Part shown: positions 28,866 to 37,070 of the stretch, piece by piece
How positions within the stretch are numbered: the stretch's first letter is position 1
Layout of the letters: the number at the start of each line of letters is the position of its first letter
From: an uncultured Granulosicoccaceae bacterium
Lineage (GTDB): Bacteria > Pseudomonadota > Gammaproteobacteria > Granulosicoccales > Granulosicoccaceae
Direction: 5' to 3'
NCBI GenBank assembly: GCA_938035945.1
Contig: CALHOU010000153.1
Location: 1 to 37,070, forward strand
DNA: 37,070 nt
The notes under the pieces: generated by a model
Databases searched by the model: none
What the model saw: the letters and a program-made list of their open reading frames with translations, nothing else
What the model was told of the DNA's origin: nothing
Made by a program: the position numbers and the translations under genes

Positions 28866-29644
28866 AGTTTTATGGTGGGTTGCTTACCTGGTGGTCTGTT
28901 GTGGCGCGGCGCATTTTGCGTCGGCAAATTGTCATCATTGGCGCTGGCCTGCGCCTGATTTTGCTCATGCTCAGGACCGGCATCTTTATCTTTGGGGCCA
29001 TAATTGGCAAACTTTTCCAACACATTTGCGATTTCTTCGTCCGACAATATAATCAGTTTTTCCATCCGACTCGCTAAATAGTACTGTTTAGCCAGTGTTT
29101 CGAGCTCAACAGCTGCCCACATGGCATTATCAAGATTTTTCCCAGCCACAACCATACCGTGGTTAGCCATCAGGCAAGCTGATCGATTGCGCATAGCTTT
29201 GAGGATATTGGCTGACAATTTAGGTGTACCGAAGGTAGCGTATTTCGAGCACCTGACTGTCGGACCGCCAAAAGCGGCGATCATATAGTGGCAGGCTGGT
29301 ATCTTTCGCTGCGACATCGACAATACAGTGGCATAGGTTGAATGCGTGTGTACCACTGCCGCATAAGATGGGTTGCTTTGCAAAATAGCTCGATGAAAGT
29401 GCCATTCAGATGAGGGAGCGTACGGGCCTTCCCATTCGTATCGGTTGTGTTTTAACGACATTTTTGCGATGTCTTGCGGCTGTAACTGCTCATATGGCAC
29501 ACCGCTGGGCGTGATAAGCATCGAATTTTTATAGCGGACACTGATGTTGCCCGATGTCCCTTGATTCAATCCCGATGAGTTCATCCATAAACACTGTTCG
29601 ATGATTTGCTCACGCAACTGCCAATGGTTATCCGAATCACTCAT
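28850..29644 (-). CDS. Class II aldolase, L-fuculose-1-phosphate aldolase (FucA)-like, with C-terminal extension
   Basis: 264 residues from ATG at 29642-29644 (GGTGA 5 bases upstream). Zn-dependent aldolase that splits a ketose-1-phosphate into dihydroxyacetone phosphate and an aldehyde. All FucA zinc/catalytic residues are present at a constant offset of 7 from E. coli FucA: Glu80, His99, His101, His162. The phosphate-binding GTSGNIS (29-35) and LITPSGVPYEQL are close to FucA. E. coli FucA stops near residue 215; here about 47 more residues follow, rich in Pro, Gln, Asn and charged residues, likely disordered. The substrate may be fuculose-, ribulose- or xylulose-1-phosphate. The gene is 28 bases after the SorC-family regulator gene. 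Confidence 0.88.
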   Translation of the reverse strand: MSDSDNHWQLREQIIEQCLWMNSSGLNQGTSGNISVRYKNSMLITPSGVPYEQLQPQDIAKMSLKHNRYEWEGPYAPSSEWHFHRAILQSNPSYAAVVHTHSTYATVLSMSQRKIPACHYMIAAFGGPTVRCSKYATFGTPKLSANILKAMRNRSACLMANHGMVVAGKNLDNAMWAAVELETLAKQYYLASRMEKLIILSDEEIANVLEKFANYGPKDKDAGPEHEQNQAQASANDDNLPTQNAPRHNRPPGKQPTIKLPVAK

Positions 29645-29672
29645 TATTTTCACCGCTTTTGGATTTGTAATG

Positions 29673-30635
29673 TTAAATAAGTTTGCTGGCGGTCATTTCG
29701 TCTGTAATAAGACCGTTTAATAATCCGCTGTTTAAAACAGCTTTTATAGCAGCGGTTTTACTATCACCACCTGCTATTGCCACCACTTGAGAATCTTTTA
29801 AATCATCTACTGACAAGCCCATTGTTCGTTGCGATAGCTGCGTACTCACAAACGAGCCATCGGTTGCGAAAAAGTTTCCAACGAGTTCCCCTACACCACC
29901 GGCCGCTGTTATTGCCGCCACATCCGACTCATCGATTAAGTCGGTTTGGTACAGCGAAGAACTCAGTTGCGCCGAACCGATGCCGGCAATTTTCAACGGT
30001 GTATTTCTCGCCATCGAGAATACTTCCTGCAAACCGCTTTGCCCCATCAACACCTCTTTATCTTCCTTTGTGTCTGCAGCGAAAGGCACTGGAAGAACAA
30101 AGGCATGAGCACCTGTACGATCAGCTAATCGATAGATGACATCATGAGGATTAGCGGCAAATTTCCTGGAAAACCCACCCAACAACGAGACAAACTGAAC
30201 ATCACACGTGCGCATTCGGGGGATATTTTCGACGCAGGCCGCCATTGTCCGACCATGACCCAAGCCCACTGTCATGGTGTTGTCAGTCGAACTTTCGATC
30301 AACCGACGTAGGTACTGCCCACCAGCAGGACCCAGAGACTTAAGCGGTAGCGCCTCATCGTCTAAAACTGGAACCACTTCACAATATTCCAGACCATACC
30401 GTTCAGAGAGCCTCTGCTCATGCTGAAGACATTCCGCAACATCGCCATCGATATACACCTTGACCATGCCATCACGATTTGCTTTGGTGATGAGACGGTG
30501 AGCCTTTAATTTACTCACACCCAGCTTTTTAGCCACCTCGGCCTGAGTCCAGCCACCCGCATAGTGAAGCCATGCAGCCCTTACAGACAGACTTGCCTCA
30601 ACCTCGCTGGGCTTGGTGTTAGATTTCTGACTCAT
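29673..30635 (-). CDS. SorC-family sugar-responsive transcriptional regulator
   Basis: 320 residues. N-terminal helix-turn-helix (about 28-55, WTQAEVAKKLGVSKLKAHRLI) followed by a sugar-phosphate-binding domain with VGLGHGRTMAACVE, FVSLLGGFSRK, AAGGVGELVGNFF and AIAGGDSKTAAIKAVL, the layout of SorC-type regulators such as those for sorbitol, erythritol and other polyols. It would sense a phosphorylated sugar and control both the divergent ABC importer and its own operon with the aldolase. Confidence 0.9.
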   Translation of the reverse strand: MSQKSNTKPSEVEASLSVRAAWLHYAGGWTQAEVAKKLGVSKLKAHRLITKANRDGMVKVYIDGDVAECLQHEQRLSERYGLEYCEVVPVLDDEALPLKSLGPAGGQYLRRLIESSTDNTMTVGLGHGRTMAACVENIPRMRTCDVQFVSLLGGFSRKFAANPHDVIYRLADRTGAHAFVLPVPFAADTKEDKEVLMGQSGLQEVFSMARNTPLKIAGIGSAQLSSSLYQTDLIDESDVAAITAAGGVGELVGNFFATDGSFVSTQLSQRTMGLSVDDLKDSQVVAIAGGDSKTAAIKAVLNSGLLNGLITDEMTASKLI

Positions 30636-30656
30636 GGGTGTAATTAATATCAGTAG

Positions 30657-30684
30657 TTGAAAATAATTTCATAGTAGGGGAATA
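30657..30684. promoter_or_regulatory. Candidate operator and promoter between SorC-type gene and importer
   Basis: TGAAA-ATAA-TTTCA at 30658-30671 is a perfect 14-bp palindrome; its TTGAAA (30657-30662) could serve as -35 for the plus strand with AATATA about 18 bases on as -10. Location between divergent regulator and target genes is what a SorC-type operator needs. Not proven. Confidence 0.4.
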
Positions 30685-30768
30685 TAAGTCAAGCAAGCTT
30701 AGGAAATGAGTCACAAGAAATGATGGAAACTGCGACTGGACGCAAACAACCCTGCGTTACCTTGGCCA

Positions 30769-31659
30769 ATGACTAAGCGCGCGCTGCCGCTTCGATGGCT
30801 CACTTCGGAACATCCGTTACCGTGGCTGTTTCCCGTTACCTCGCTTCTTATCGTCTTCGGTCTCTACCCTGTTCTTTATTCTCTATGGTTATCTTTTTAC
30901 AAACGCAATCCGGCAACACGCAAAGAAAAGTTCATGCCTTCGTGGAACTGGGAAAAATTACTCTCTGACGAGCGAGTTTGGGATGCCGTACAAATAACGT
31001 TTACTTATGCTTTTATTGCACTGACCTTACAGTTGGTTCTAGGTTTGACCATTGCGCTAATCCTGGATTCAGATAAACGTGGCTTTGGTGTACTTCGAGC
31101 ACTCATGACTCTGCCACTGGTTGTGCCACCGGCCGTTACGGGCATGATGTTTTTGCTTATGTATGACAGCTCGTTCGGTGTCATTAGTAATTCGCTGTAC
31201 TCGCTAGGCCTGTTATCTCCGAGCACTCCAATCTTAGGAACTGGCTCGACAGCATTATGGGGGGTCATCGTCGCCGATGTTTGGCAATGGACGCCCTTTA
31301 TGGTTCTAATTATGTTGGCAGGCTTGCGCGCCTTACCGCGCGAGCCTTTTGAAGCGGCCTCCATCGACGGCGCGTCCAGCTTTCAAGCCTTCGTTTTTTT
31401 AACCTTGCCAATGATGTCAAAAATCATCGCCTTGGCAGTTCTTATCCGAGGCATCGATCTGTTCAGGATTTTTGACTACGTAAAAGTCATGACTGACAGC
31501 GGCCCAGGCACGGCCACAGAAACCCTTACCGCCTATGCAGGCACGGTTTATTTCAAAAGCGCAAATTTCCCTTACGCCTCTACCGTGGCACTGGCGACTT
31601 TAATCCTCGTACTGATAACAGCCAGCCTGTTTATAAAAATCTTCAAGGTGAGATTCTGA
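30769..31659 (+). CDS. ABC importer inner-membrane permease (MalF-type)
   Basis: 296 residues, about six transmembrane helices. The cytosolic EAA loop (FEAASIDGASSFQAF, about 194-208) that docks with the ATPase is clear. First permease of a carbohydrate-uptake (CUT1) system. Its stop overlaps the next start (TGATG). The start ATG has no strong ribosome binding site. Confidence 0.9.
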   Translation: MTKRALPLRWLTSEHPLPWLFPVTSLLIVFGLYPVLYSLWLSFYKRNPATRKEKFMPSWNWEKLLSDERVWDAVQITFTYAFIALTLQLVLGLTIALILDSDKRGFGVLRALMTLPLVVPPAVTGMMFLLMYDSSFGVISNSLYSLGLLSPSTPILGTGSTALWGVIVADVWQWTPFMVLIMLAGLRALPREPFEAASIDGASSFQAFVFLTLPMMSKIIALAVLIRGIDLFRIFDYVKVMTDSGPGTATETLTAYAGTVYFKSANFPYASTVALATLILVLITASLFIKIFKVRF

Positions 31660-32549
31660 TGTCGAGTGCAACAATAAAAAGTACTGCCCGCTACGTCGTG
31701 GCGATTGTTACGGTTGCTATTTTCGTTTTCCCCATAGCTTGGTTCGCACTCACATCTATAAAACCAATCTCGGCCATTTTTAATAAAGACCGTGTCGTGG
31801 TATTCGACTTCAAACCCACCTTCGATAACTACAAAGTGACTGTACTCGGTGGTCGTAAATCGGATAGCACTAAGAATTCCAGCATATTGATGGGCACAAG
31901 CGGCGACGGTGCATACGACGGCAGAGGATCGATTATGTCGTCAATCATTATCGCCACTTGTTCAACAATATTAGCCACCGTCATTTCACTACTTGCCGCC
32001 TACGCTTTGTCACGCCTGTCGTTTAGGGGCGCTCAGGGATATATGCACTGGATTTTATCGCAACGATTTCTCCCACCCGTTGCCATTATTATTCCACTGG
32101 TTTTTATATTTAGAGATTTAGGGCTTCGAGACACACACCTTGGAATCATCATTGCGCACACACTCATCAACATTCCAATTGCACTACTCATTTTAAAATC
32201 GTTCTTCGATGACGTGCCCATCGAAGTCGACCAAGCAGCAATGATTGATGGCGCGACACGATTTCAATGTTTTTATATGGTCGTGGTACCCATGATTAAA
32301 GGCGGCATAGCAGCGACCGCGGTACTGTGTTTCATATTTTCTTGGACCGAATTTTTATTGTCGTTGTTCTTAACTAATTCAATAAGAACGGTACCAGTAA
32401 AAATCACCACCTTTGTAACGTCAACCGGTTCTGAGTGGGGATATATTTCAGCGCTTGGAACCGCGGCGATTATACCCGGCTTCATTTTCATTCTTCTTGT
32501 ACAGAACCATCTTGTACGAGGGTTGACTATGGGTGCCATCAAAGACTGA
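31659..32549 (+). CDS. ABC importer inner-membrane permease (MalG-type)
   Basis: 296 residues. EAA loop VDQAAMIDGATRFQCF (about 190-205) and C-terminal QNHLVRGLTMGAIKD are typical of MalG-type subunits. A loop of about 30 residues (62-91, rich in Gly, Ser and charged residues) lies after the first helix on the periplasmic side, longer than in MalG-type proteins as a rule. Pairs with the preceding permease. Confidence 0.9.
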   Translation: MSSATIKSTARYVVAIVTVAIFVFPIAWFALTSIKPISAIFNKDRVVVFDFKPTFDNYKVTVLGGRKSDSTKNSSILMGTSGDGAYDGRGSIMSSIIIATCSTILATVISLLAAYALSRLSFRGAQGYMHWILSQRFLPPVAIIIPLVFIFRDLGLRDTHLGIIIAHTLINIPIALLILKSFFDDVPIEVDQAAMIDGATRFQCFYMVVVPMIKGGIAATAVLCFIFSWTEFLLSLFLTNSIRTVPVKITTFVTSTGSEWGYISALGTAAIIPGFIFILLVQNHLVRGLTMGAIKD

Positions 32550-32597
32550 TGCGTTTGAGCATCACTAAAAGCAGTAAAACTACGAGAGGAGAAGTTA

Positions 32598-34124
32598 ATG
32601 AGCTTTAAACGCTTTAATAAACAAAATTTTATTGTAGATTCAGCTAACAAGTTTACCGCAGGGAAAATATCAAAACGTCAGTTCCTGAAGAACATGGGGC
32701 TGGCAGGTGTTGGATTTTCTGCTTATTCAGCAGGCTTGCTGGGCGGAAACAATCGACCATTTTTCGGCCAAATGGCACATGCTGCTGAAAACACCACGCC
32801 ACCGGAGATTGCAGACTTCTTGCGAGAAGCAGGCAAGCCCTACGCTGGCACCACTATTCGATACACTTCAGAAGCCACACCGCCCACTAACGTTCTCAAT
32901 GAACTCAAATCTGAGTTCACTGAACTTACGGGGATTAATGTAGAGATTGAAATCGTACCGCTTGAGCAAGTATTGGCAAAAGCCACACAAGATGTGCAGG
33001 GTCAACTAGGTACTTACGATATTTACTACCTTGACCAAGCCTGGACCTCTACGTTCTCGCCAGACACGGTAGATCCTGTCGAACTCTACGAATCTAATGC
33101 TGATCTGGCGATGCCAGGATTTGACTTTGATGACTTTTCAAAGCCATTGGTAGAAGGTATTTGTGAATACGACGGCAAGTGGATTGGCTTACCCTTCGAC
33201 ATTCCTATATTCACTTTAATGTATCGCAAAGATATTCTTGAAAAGCATGGTATTGAAGTACCTCGCACATACGAGGATTTCACTAAAGCCGTTGAGATGA
33301 TCACCGCGGCTGAAAAAGAGAACAACATTTTCGGCACGGGCTTACAGGCTAAGTCAGGTCACTATTCACTTGAGTGCGATTGGACTCAGGCAGTTTGGGG
33401 ACACGGTGGTTCAATCTTCGGTGCCGATAAAAACTTCTCGGGTAATGATGAAGCTGGTATCGCTGGTCTTGAGTGGTACCAAAATCTACTCAAGAATTCA
33501 CCAGCCGCATCGGTCACATCAACGTGGGATGGTCAATGGCAGATGGGCGCCGCTGGGCAAATAGCACTTTGTCAAAGTTGGGCGGAATTCTTCCCTGGCT
33601 GGAATGCAGATGATTCGGAAGTTAAGGGTCTTTGGGAAATGGCTAAGCCGTTGGAAGGCAGTGCAAGTTTACGTTCACGCGATGATGTCGGCTTTGGTGA
33701 AATTCCTGGCTGGGGTCATCAAGGTGGTTCGAGCATCGCGCTTTCACGTTATTCAAAGAACCAAGAAGCCGCCTGGTTGTTCTTGCAATGGGCTTGTTCA
33801 AAAGATGTCATGACTCGTTGTACGTTGATTGGGGGTTTCGCCCCAATGAGAACGTCAAGTTATTCTGACCCACGTATCGTCGAAAGAAAAGGTCTCGAAG
33901 GCGCTGGCACTACACGTCACCTTGATACTGTCAAATGGACGATTGACAACGTCATGGCATCCGAGCCTGATCTAGCGATTTGGGCGGGTGTGGCCAACAA
34001 CGAAATCCCAACTGAGCTGGGTAAATTGTTAACGGGACAGGACTACGATGGTAGTGCCAAGAAGTGTATGGACCAGATAGCCAAGCTGGTTGATGCTGTA
34101 GTTGACGAAGCCGATCTTGGTTAG
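32598..34124 (+). CDS. Periplasmic carbohydrate-binding protein of ABC importer
   Basis: 508 residues, family 1 extracellular solute-binding protein, long for the group. GAGGAG ribosome binding site just upstream. The N-terminus has SKRQFLKNMGLAGVGF, a KR-variant twin-arginine-like export signal, with a likely cleavage after AHA near residue 62. Body motifs include YDIYYLDQAWTSTF, DIPIFTLMYRKDILEKHGI and the aromatic-rich FFPGWNADDSEV. The substrate is probably a sugar or polyol. Confidence 0.88.
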   Translation: MSFKRFNKQNFIVDSANKFTAGKISKRQFLKNMGLAGVGFSAYSAGLLGGNNRPFFGQMAHAAENTTPPEIADFLREAGKPYAGTTIRYTSEATPPTNVLNELKSEFTELTGINVEIEIVPLEQVLAKATQDVQGQLGTYDIYYLDQAWTSTFSPDTVDPVELYESNADLAMPGFDFDDFSKPLVEGICEYDGKWIGLPFDIPIFTLMYRKDILEKHGIEVPRTYEDFTKAVEMITAAEKENNIFGTGLQAKSGHYSLECDWTQAVWGHGGSIFGADKNFSGNDEAGIAGLEWYQNLLKNSPAASVTSTWDGQWQMGAAGQIALCQSWAEFFPGWNADDSEVKGLWEMAKPLEGSASLRSRDDVGFGEIPGWGHQGGSSIALSRYSKNQEAAWLFLQWACSKDVMTRCTLIGGFAPMRTSSYSDPRIVERKGLEGAGTTRHLDTVKWTIDNVMASEPDLAIWAGVANNEIPTELGKLLTGQDYDGSAKKCMDQIAKLVDAVVDEADLG

Positions 34125-34135
34125 CCACTAGGAAG

Positions 34136-34170
34136 ACACCACCCTGTCCCCCTCCAAGTCAGGGTGGTGT
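34136..34170 (+). terminator. Perfect 11-bp hairpin between binding-protein and ATPase genes
   Basis: ACACCACCCTG at 34136-34146 pairs exactly with CAGGGTGGTGT at 34160-34170; 13-base loop. Followed by TCGTTTCAATT, a weak U-tract. It likely protects or partly terminates the mRNA after the binding-protein gene, giving more binding protein than ATPase, as is common in importer operons. It also covers the GTG at 34164, which argues against that start for the ATPase. Confidence 0.65.
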
Positions 34171-34208
34171 CGTTTCAATTCCACACTTTCAACATTGATT
34201 CATTGACT

Positions 34209-35282
34209 ATGTCATCGGTAAAAATTTCCAATCTAGAAAAGGCGTACGGTAACGTTAAAGTCCTGCACCGGTTAAATCTGGACGTAGAGGACGGTCGGTT
34301 TGTCGTGCTGCTGGGCCCATCGGGTTGTGGCAAGTCAACGCTATTGCGAATGATTGCAGGGCTTGAATCAGTAACCGGCGGAGATATTTTATTCGATGAC
34401 AAACGCGTAAACGATGTGCACGCAAAAGATCGCAACATTGCCATGGTATTTCAAAACTATGCGCTCTATGCACACATGACGGTTCGCAAAAACATGGCGT
34501 TTTCGATGCGCTTGAATAAGACCGACAAAAAAACCATGGATGAAAAAGTAAATTGGGCATCATCCATTCTTGGTCTAGATGAATACTTGGATCGATTGCC
34601 TAAGGAATTATCCGGCGGCCAACGCCAGCGGGTAGCCATGGGACGCGCCATTGTTCGAGACCCTGATGTATTTTTATTCGATGAACCTTTATCTAATTTA
34701 GATGCCAAGTTGCGCGTACAGATGCGCACTGAAATTAAAGACTTACATCAACGCCTCAAAACCACGACGGTGTATGTAACGCACGATCAAATCGAGGCCA
34801 TGACCATGGCTGACGAAGTTGTGGTCATGCGTGGCGGTTACATTGAACAAAGCGGCACACCAATGGAGATATACGACAACCCTAACAATCTCTTTGTTGC
34901 ACAGTTCATTGGTTCACCCAGCATGAACATTCTGAAATGCGAGGTCCAGCAAAACAACGGAGCACAATCCGCCGTCATTGGTGACACACATTTTCCGCTG
35001 CCAACCAATAGCAGCTTACAGGTCGGGCAAATAATTCACTACGGGATTCGCCCCGAGCACTTTCACGTGTCCACCCAAGCACAGCACGGCAGCATAGTTG
35101 GTACGGTGAAAGTTGTCGAACCTACCGGGCCCGAGACCCACGTGTATCTCAATATTGCCGAACACAGTCTTTGCGCAATAACCCGCGACCGGATTGAGTT
35201 GCGCCCCGGTGATGCGATACACCTTCAACCGGATTTAGGCCATGTTCATCTTTTTGATGGCGACACCAGTAACGCCATTTAA
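34209..35282 (+). CDS. ABC importer ATP-binding protein (MalK/UgpC-type)
   Basis: 357 residues from ATG 34209. Walker A GPSGCGKS (36-43), LSGGQRQR signature, Walker B FLFDEPLSNLDAK, H-loop VTHDQIEAM, and a C-terminal TOBE domain with RPEHF typical of MalK-type ATPases. It powers the adjacent importer. The frame is open to GTG 34164 inside the hairpin; that start is not preferred. Confidence 0.93.
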   Translation: MSSVKISNLEKAYGNVKVLHRLNLDVEDGRFVVLLGPSGCGKSTLLRMIAGLESVTGGDILFDDKRVNDVHAKDRNIAMVFQNYALYAHMTVRKNMAFSMRLNKTDKKTMDEKVNWASSILGLDEYLDRLPKELSGGQRQRVAMGRAIVRDPDVFLFDEPLSNLDAKLRVQMRTEIKDLHQRLKTTTVYVTHDQIEAMTMADEVVVMRGGYIEQSGTPMEIYDNPNNLFVAQFIGSPSMNILKCEVQQNNGAQSAVIGDTHFPLPTNSSLQVGQIIHYGIRPEHFHVSTQAQHGSIVGTVKVVEPTGPETHVYLNIAEHSLCAITRDRIELRPGDAIHLQPDLGHVHLFDGDTSNAI

Positions 35283-35305
35283 TTTTACAAAGGATACGAA
35301 AAGCG

Positions 35306-36334
35306 GTGACCAGCAATAAGGCATTGTTCATCCACGCGGCAAACGACATCCAAATTAGGGATTACACGCCACCCGCCCCTACCAGTGACGAAGTTATGGT
35401 GGATGTTGCCGCTGTCGGCGTTTGTGGCAGCGACCTGCATTACTACAAAGACGGTGGCATTGGCGGCGCGATCATCCAAGCACCGTTTGTCCCGGGCCAT
35501 GAATTTTCTGCACGCGCCGTGCAAGACGTACCCGCTAAAAACGTACAAGCAGGTGAACTGGTCGCAGTGGACCCTGCAACACCCTGTCACACGTGCGAAT
35601 GGTGTGCACGTGGACACCATAACCTGTGCCCAAACGTAAGATTTATTGGCGCCCCCCCGTATAACGGCGCTATGACAAAGTCGTTCCCAGTACCCCAAAG
35701 TACGTTAATAAAATTACCTGCAAGCATGAGCGCTGAGCAAGCGGCGATGCTTGAACCCTTGGGTGTTTGTATTCACGCTATTGACTTGGCAAAACCAAAA
35801 CTCATGGAAACCATTGCGGTGCTCGGCTGTGGCGGCATTGGGCTCGGCATTATTCAGCTGTTAGTTAAAACCGGCTGCCATAAAATAATAGCGATAGACC
35901 CACAACAACACCGACTCGACAAAGCACTATCGCTCGGTGCAAGCGAGGTGGGTAACTCGCTCGACATTATTTCTGCTGCAACCGCAAGCCGTGGCTGTGA
36001 TTTGGTTATTGAAGCAACCAATTCTCCAAACGGCATGCATGACGCGATTATGGCCAGCGTGATCGGTGGGCGCGTTGTGCTTGTCGGCATTCCTGATGGA
36101 GATCGCTATACTAATTTTTCCGCAGCACAAGCGCGCAGACGTGGTCTTGATTTGCGATTTTCCAGGCGCATGGGGGATGTTTATGATCGTGCAATAGCTT
36201 TAGTTCACAACTCGCACATTGATGTAGACACCCTAATCACACACAGATTCTCAATTGAGGAATCAGAACAAGCATTCAAGCTTCAAGTAAATGAAGAACC
36301 TGGACTGATCAAAAGCATGATTTTGCCTGCCTGA
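35306..36334 (+). CDS. Zinc-dependent alcohol dehydrogenase, sorbitol/L-idonate dehydrogenase type
   Basis: 342 residues, GTG start, with AAAGGA about 12 bases upstream. Medium-chain dehydrogenase: catalytic zinc Cys40, His65-Glu66 and Glu150; structural zinc Cys94, Cys97, Cys100 and Cys108, all present; nucleotide site GCGGIG (174-179). VCGSDLHYYKDGGIG resembles polyol dehydrogenases (sorbitol, xylitol, idonate). It probably oxidises the imported polyol to a ketose. Confidence 0.9.
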   Translation: MTSNKALFIHAANDIQIRDYTPPAPTSDEVMVDVAAVGVCGSDLHYYKDGGIGGAIIQAPFVPGHEFSARAVQDVPAKNVQAGELVAVDPATPCHTCEWCARGHHNLCPNVRFIGAPPYNGAMTKSFPVPQSTLIKLPASMSAEQAAMLEPLGVCIHAIDLAKPKLMETIAVLGCGGIGLGIIQLLVKTGCHKIIAIDPQQHRLDKALSLGASEVGNSLDIISAATASRGCDLVIEATNSPNGMHDAIMASVIGGRVVLVGIPDGDRYTNFSAAQARRRGLDLRFSRRMGDVYDRAIALVHNSHIDVDTLITHRFSIEESEQAFKLQVNEEPGLIKSMILPA

Positions 36335-36365
36335 TAGTCAACGGCAATAGCATAAGGAGCAACTG

Positions 36366-37070
36366 ATGAGCAAACCATTAATCGCAATAACTGGCGCAAG
36401 TTCTGGCATTGGAGAAGCTACCGCCATCGCATTTTCAAACGCCGGCCACCCGTTACTACTGATGGCGAGAAGGCTGGATCGAATGCAAGCGTTAGCGCTA
36501 CCCAATTGCATTTGCGCTCAGGTGGATGTACGAGACCGAGCCGCCATCGCAGAAGCGGTCAAGCAAGCCGAACAACAGTACGGACCTGTGGATTGTTTAT
36601 TTAACAACGCAGGTATTGCGCGCCTTGCTGATATTGGCGATCAAGACCCTGATGAATGGGATGAAACCATTGATATCAATATAAAGGGTGTGATGAATGC
36701 GTTGCATCCGTTTATTAATAGAATGAAGGAGCGCAAGCAAGGCACCATTGTCAACATGAGCTCTATTGCTGGTCGCAAAGTTTATCCTGACCATACTGTG
36801 TACTGTGGTAGTAAGTTTTTTGTTCATGCGATTTCTGAGAGTCTTCGTAGTTACTTAGCACCGCATGATGTGCGTGTGATTGTAATCTCCCCCGGCATTA
36901 TCGAAACCGAGGTGCTTGATCACGTAACCGACCCAAATACGTTAAAGGCCTACAAAGACAACAAAGTAAGAATCGGAGGTGGAATACCGGCTAGCCATGT
37001 AGCGGACATGATCTTGTTCGCCTATCAAATGCCACAAAACGTTTTGATTCAAGAGATGGTCGTCACACCA
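36366..37070 (+). CDS. Classical SDR oxidoreductase (YdfG-like), 3' end cut by window
   Basis: 235 residues without a stop, probably only a few residues short of the end. AAGGAGC five bases before the ATG. TGASSGIG (9-16), NNAG (80-83), Ser132-133, and YCGSK (Tyr146, Lys150), the complete SDR catalytic set. Sequence features such as IVNMSSIAGRKVY resemble YdfG-type hydroxy acid dehydrogenases. Gap of 31 bases after the zinc dehydrogenase gene, so it is in the same operon; a second oxidation step on the same carbon source is likely. Confidence 0.85.
   Translation, partial: MSKPLIAITGASSGIGEATAIAFSNAGHPLLLMARRLDRMQALALPNCICAQVDVRDRAAIAEAVKQAEQQYGPVDCLFNNAGIARLADIGDQDPDEWDETIDINIKGVMNALHPFINRMKERKQGTIVNMSSIAGRKVYPDHTVYCGSKFFVHAISESLRSYLAPHDVRVIVISPGIIETEVLDHVTDPNTLKAYKDNKVRIGGGIPASHVADMILFAYQMPQNVLIQEMVVTP

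Noticed and set aside
1..37070. Search for CRISPR arrays, tRNA/rRNA genes, insertion sequences, integrases or phage genes
   Set aside because: No regular spaced repeats, cloverleaf, transposase motif or attachment-site pair was recognised by eye.

Overview
The window looks like a chromosome segment of a free-living, probably marine gammaproteobacterium. The case rests on gene order (a spc/alpha-type ribosomal cluster ending rpsD-rpoA-rplQ), on RpoA and ribosomal protein sequences that read like gammaproteobacterial ones, on moderate GC, and on a mix of aromatic amino acid catabolism, D-amino acid oxidation and ABC sugar uptake. I cannot name a genus. No tRNA, rRNA, CRISPR array, insertion sequence or phage gene was seen.

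Layout. (1) 1-7283, catabolic block: a partial maleylacetoacetate isomerase gene (maiA), a PhyH-type oxygenase, a YbbO-like short-chain dehydrogenase, a DadA-type amino acid dehydrogenase preceded by a tandem glycine riboswitch, an unknown two-helix membrane protein, and fumarylacetoacetase plus homogentisate dioxygenase. The three enzymes MaiA, Fah and HmgA together cover homogentisate to fumarate plus acetoacetate, the lower tyrosine pathway. (2) 7414-14884, mixed housekeeping and transport: an OmpA-like outer membrane protein, an HD hydrolase, a DMT permease, gpsA, then an MsbA-like ABC exporter, a second DMT permease and an SDR in a tight minus-strand run. (3) 14914-28700, 27 genes on the minus strand: rplC-rplD-rplW-rplB-rpsS-rplV-rpsC-rplP-rpmC-rpsQ-rplN-rplX-rplE-rpsN-rpsH-rplF-rplR-rpsE-rpmD-rplO-secY-rpmJ-rpsM-rpsK-rpsD-rpoA-rplQ. 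It starts at rplC rather than rpsJ, has a long leader with a terminator-like hairpin, and closes with a strong intrinsic terminator. (4) 28842-37070, a carbohydrate or polyol locus: a FucA-like aldolase and a SorC-family regulator on the minus strand, and divergently an ABC importer (two permeases, binding protein, ATPase), a zinc-dependent sorbitol-type dehydrogenase and an SDR cut by the window end.

How the parts work together: region 4 reads as one regulon in which the SorC protein senses a phosphorylated sugar, the importer brings in a polyol or sugar, the dehydrogenases oxidise it to a ketose, and the aldolase splits a ketose-1-phosphate into dihydroxyacetone phosphate plus an aldehyde. 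The needed kinase is not in the window. Nothing here is clearly a new class of system. The most interesting points are the glycine riboswitch ahead of a DadA-type enzyme, the unknown membrane protein following fah, the rpsJ-less start of the ribosomal cluster with its leader, a 17-bp palindrome at the start of the OmpA-like gene, and the incompletely assignable polyol pathway.
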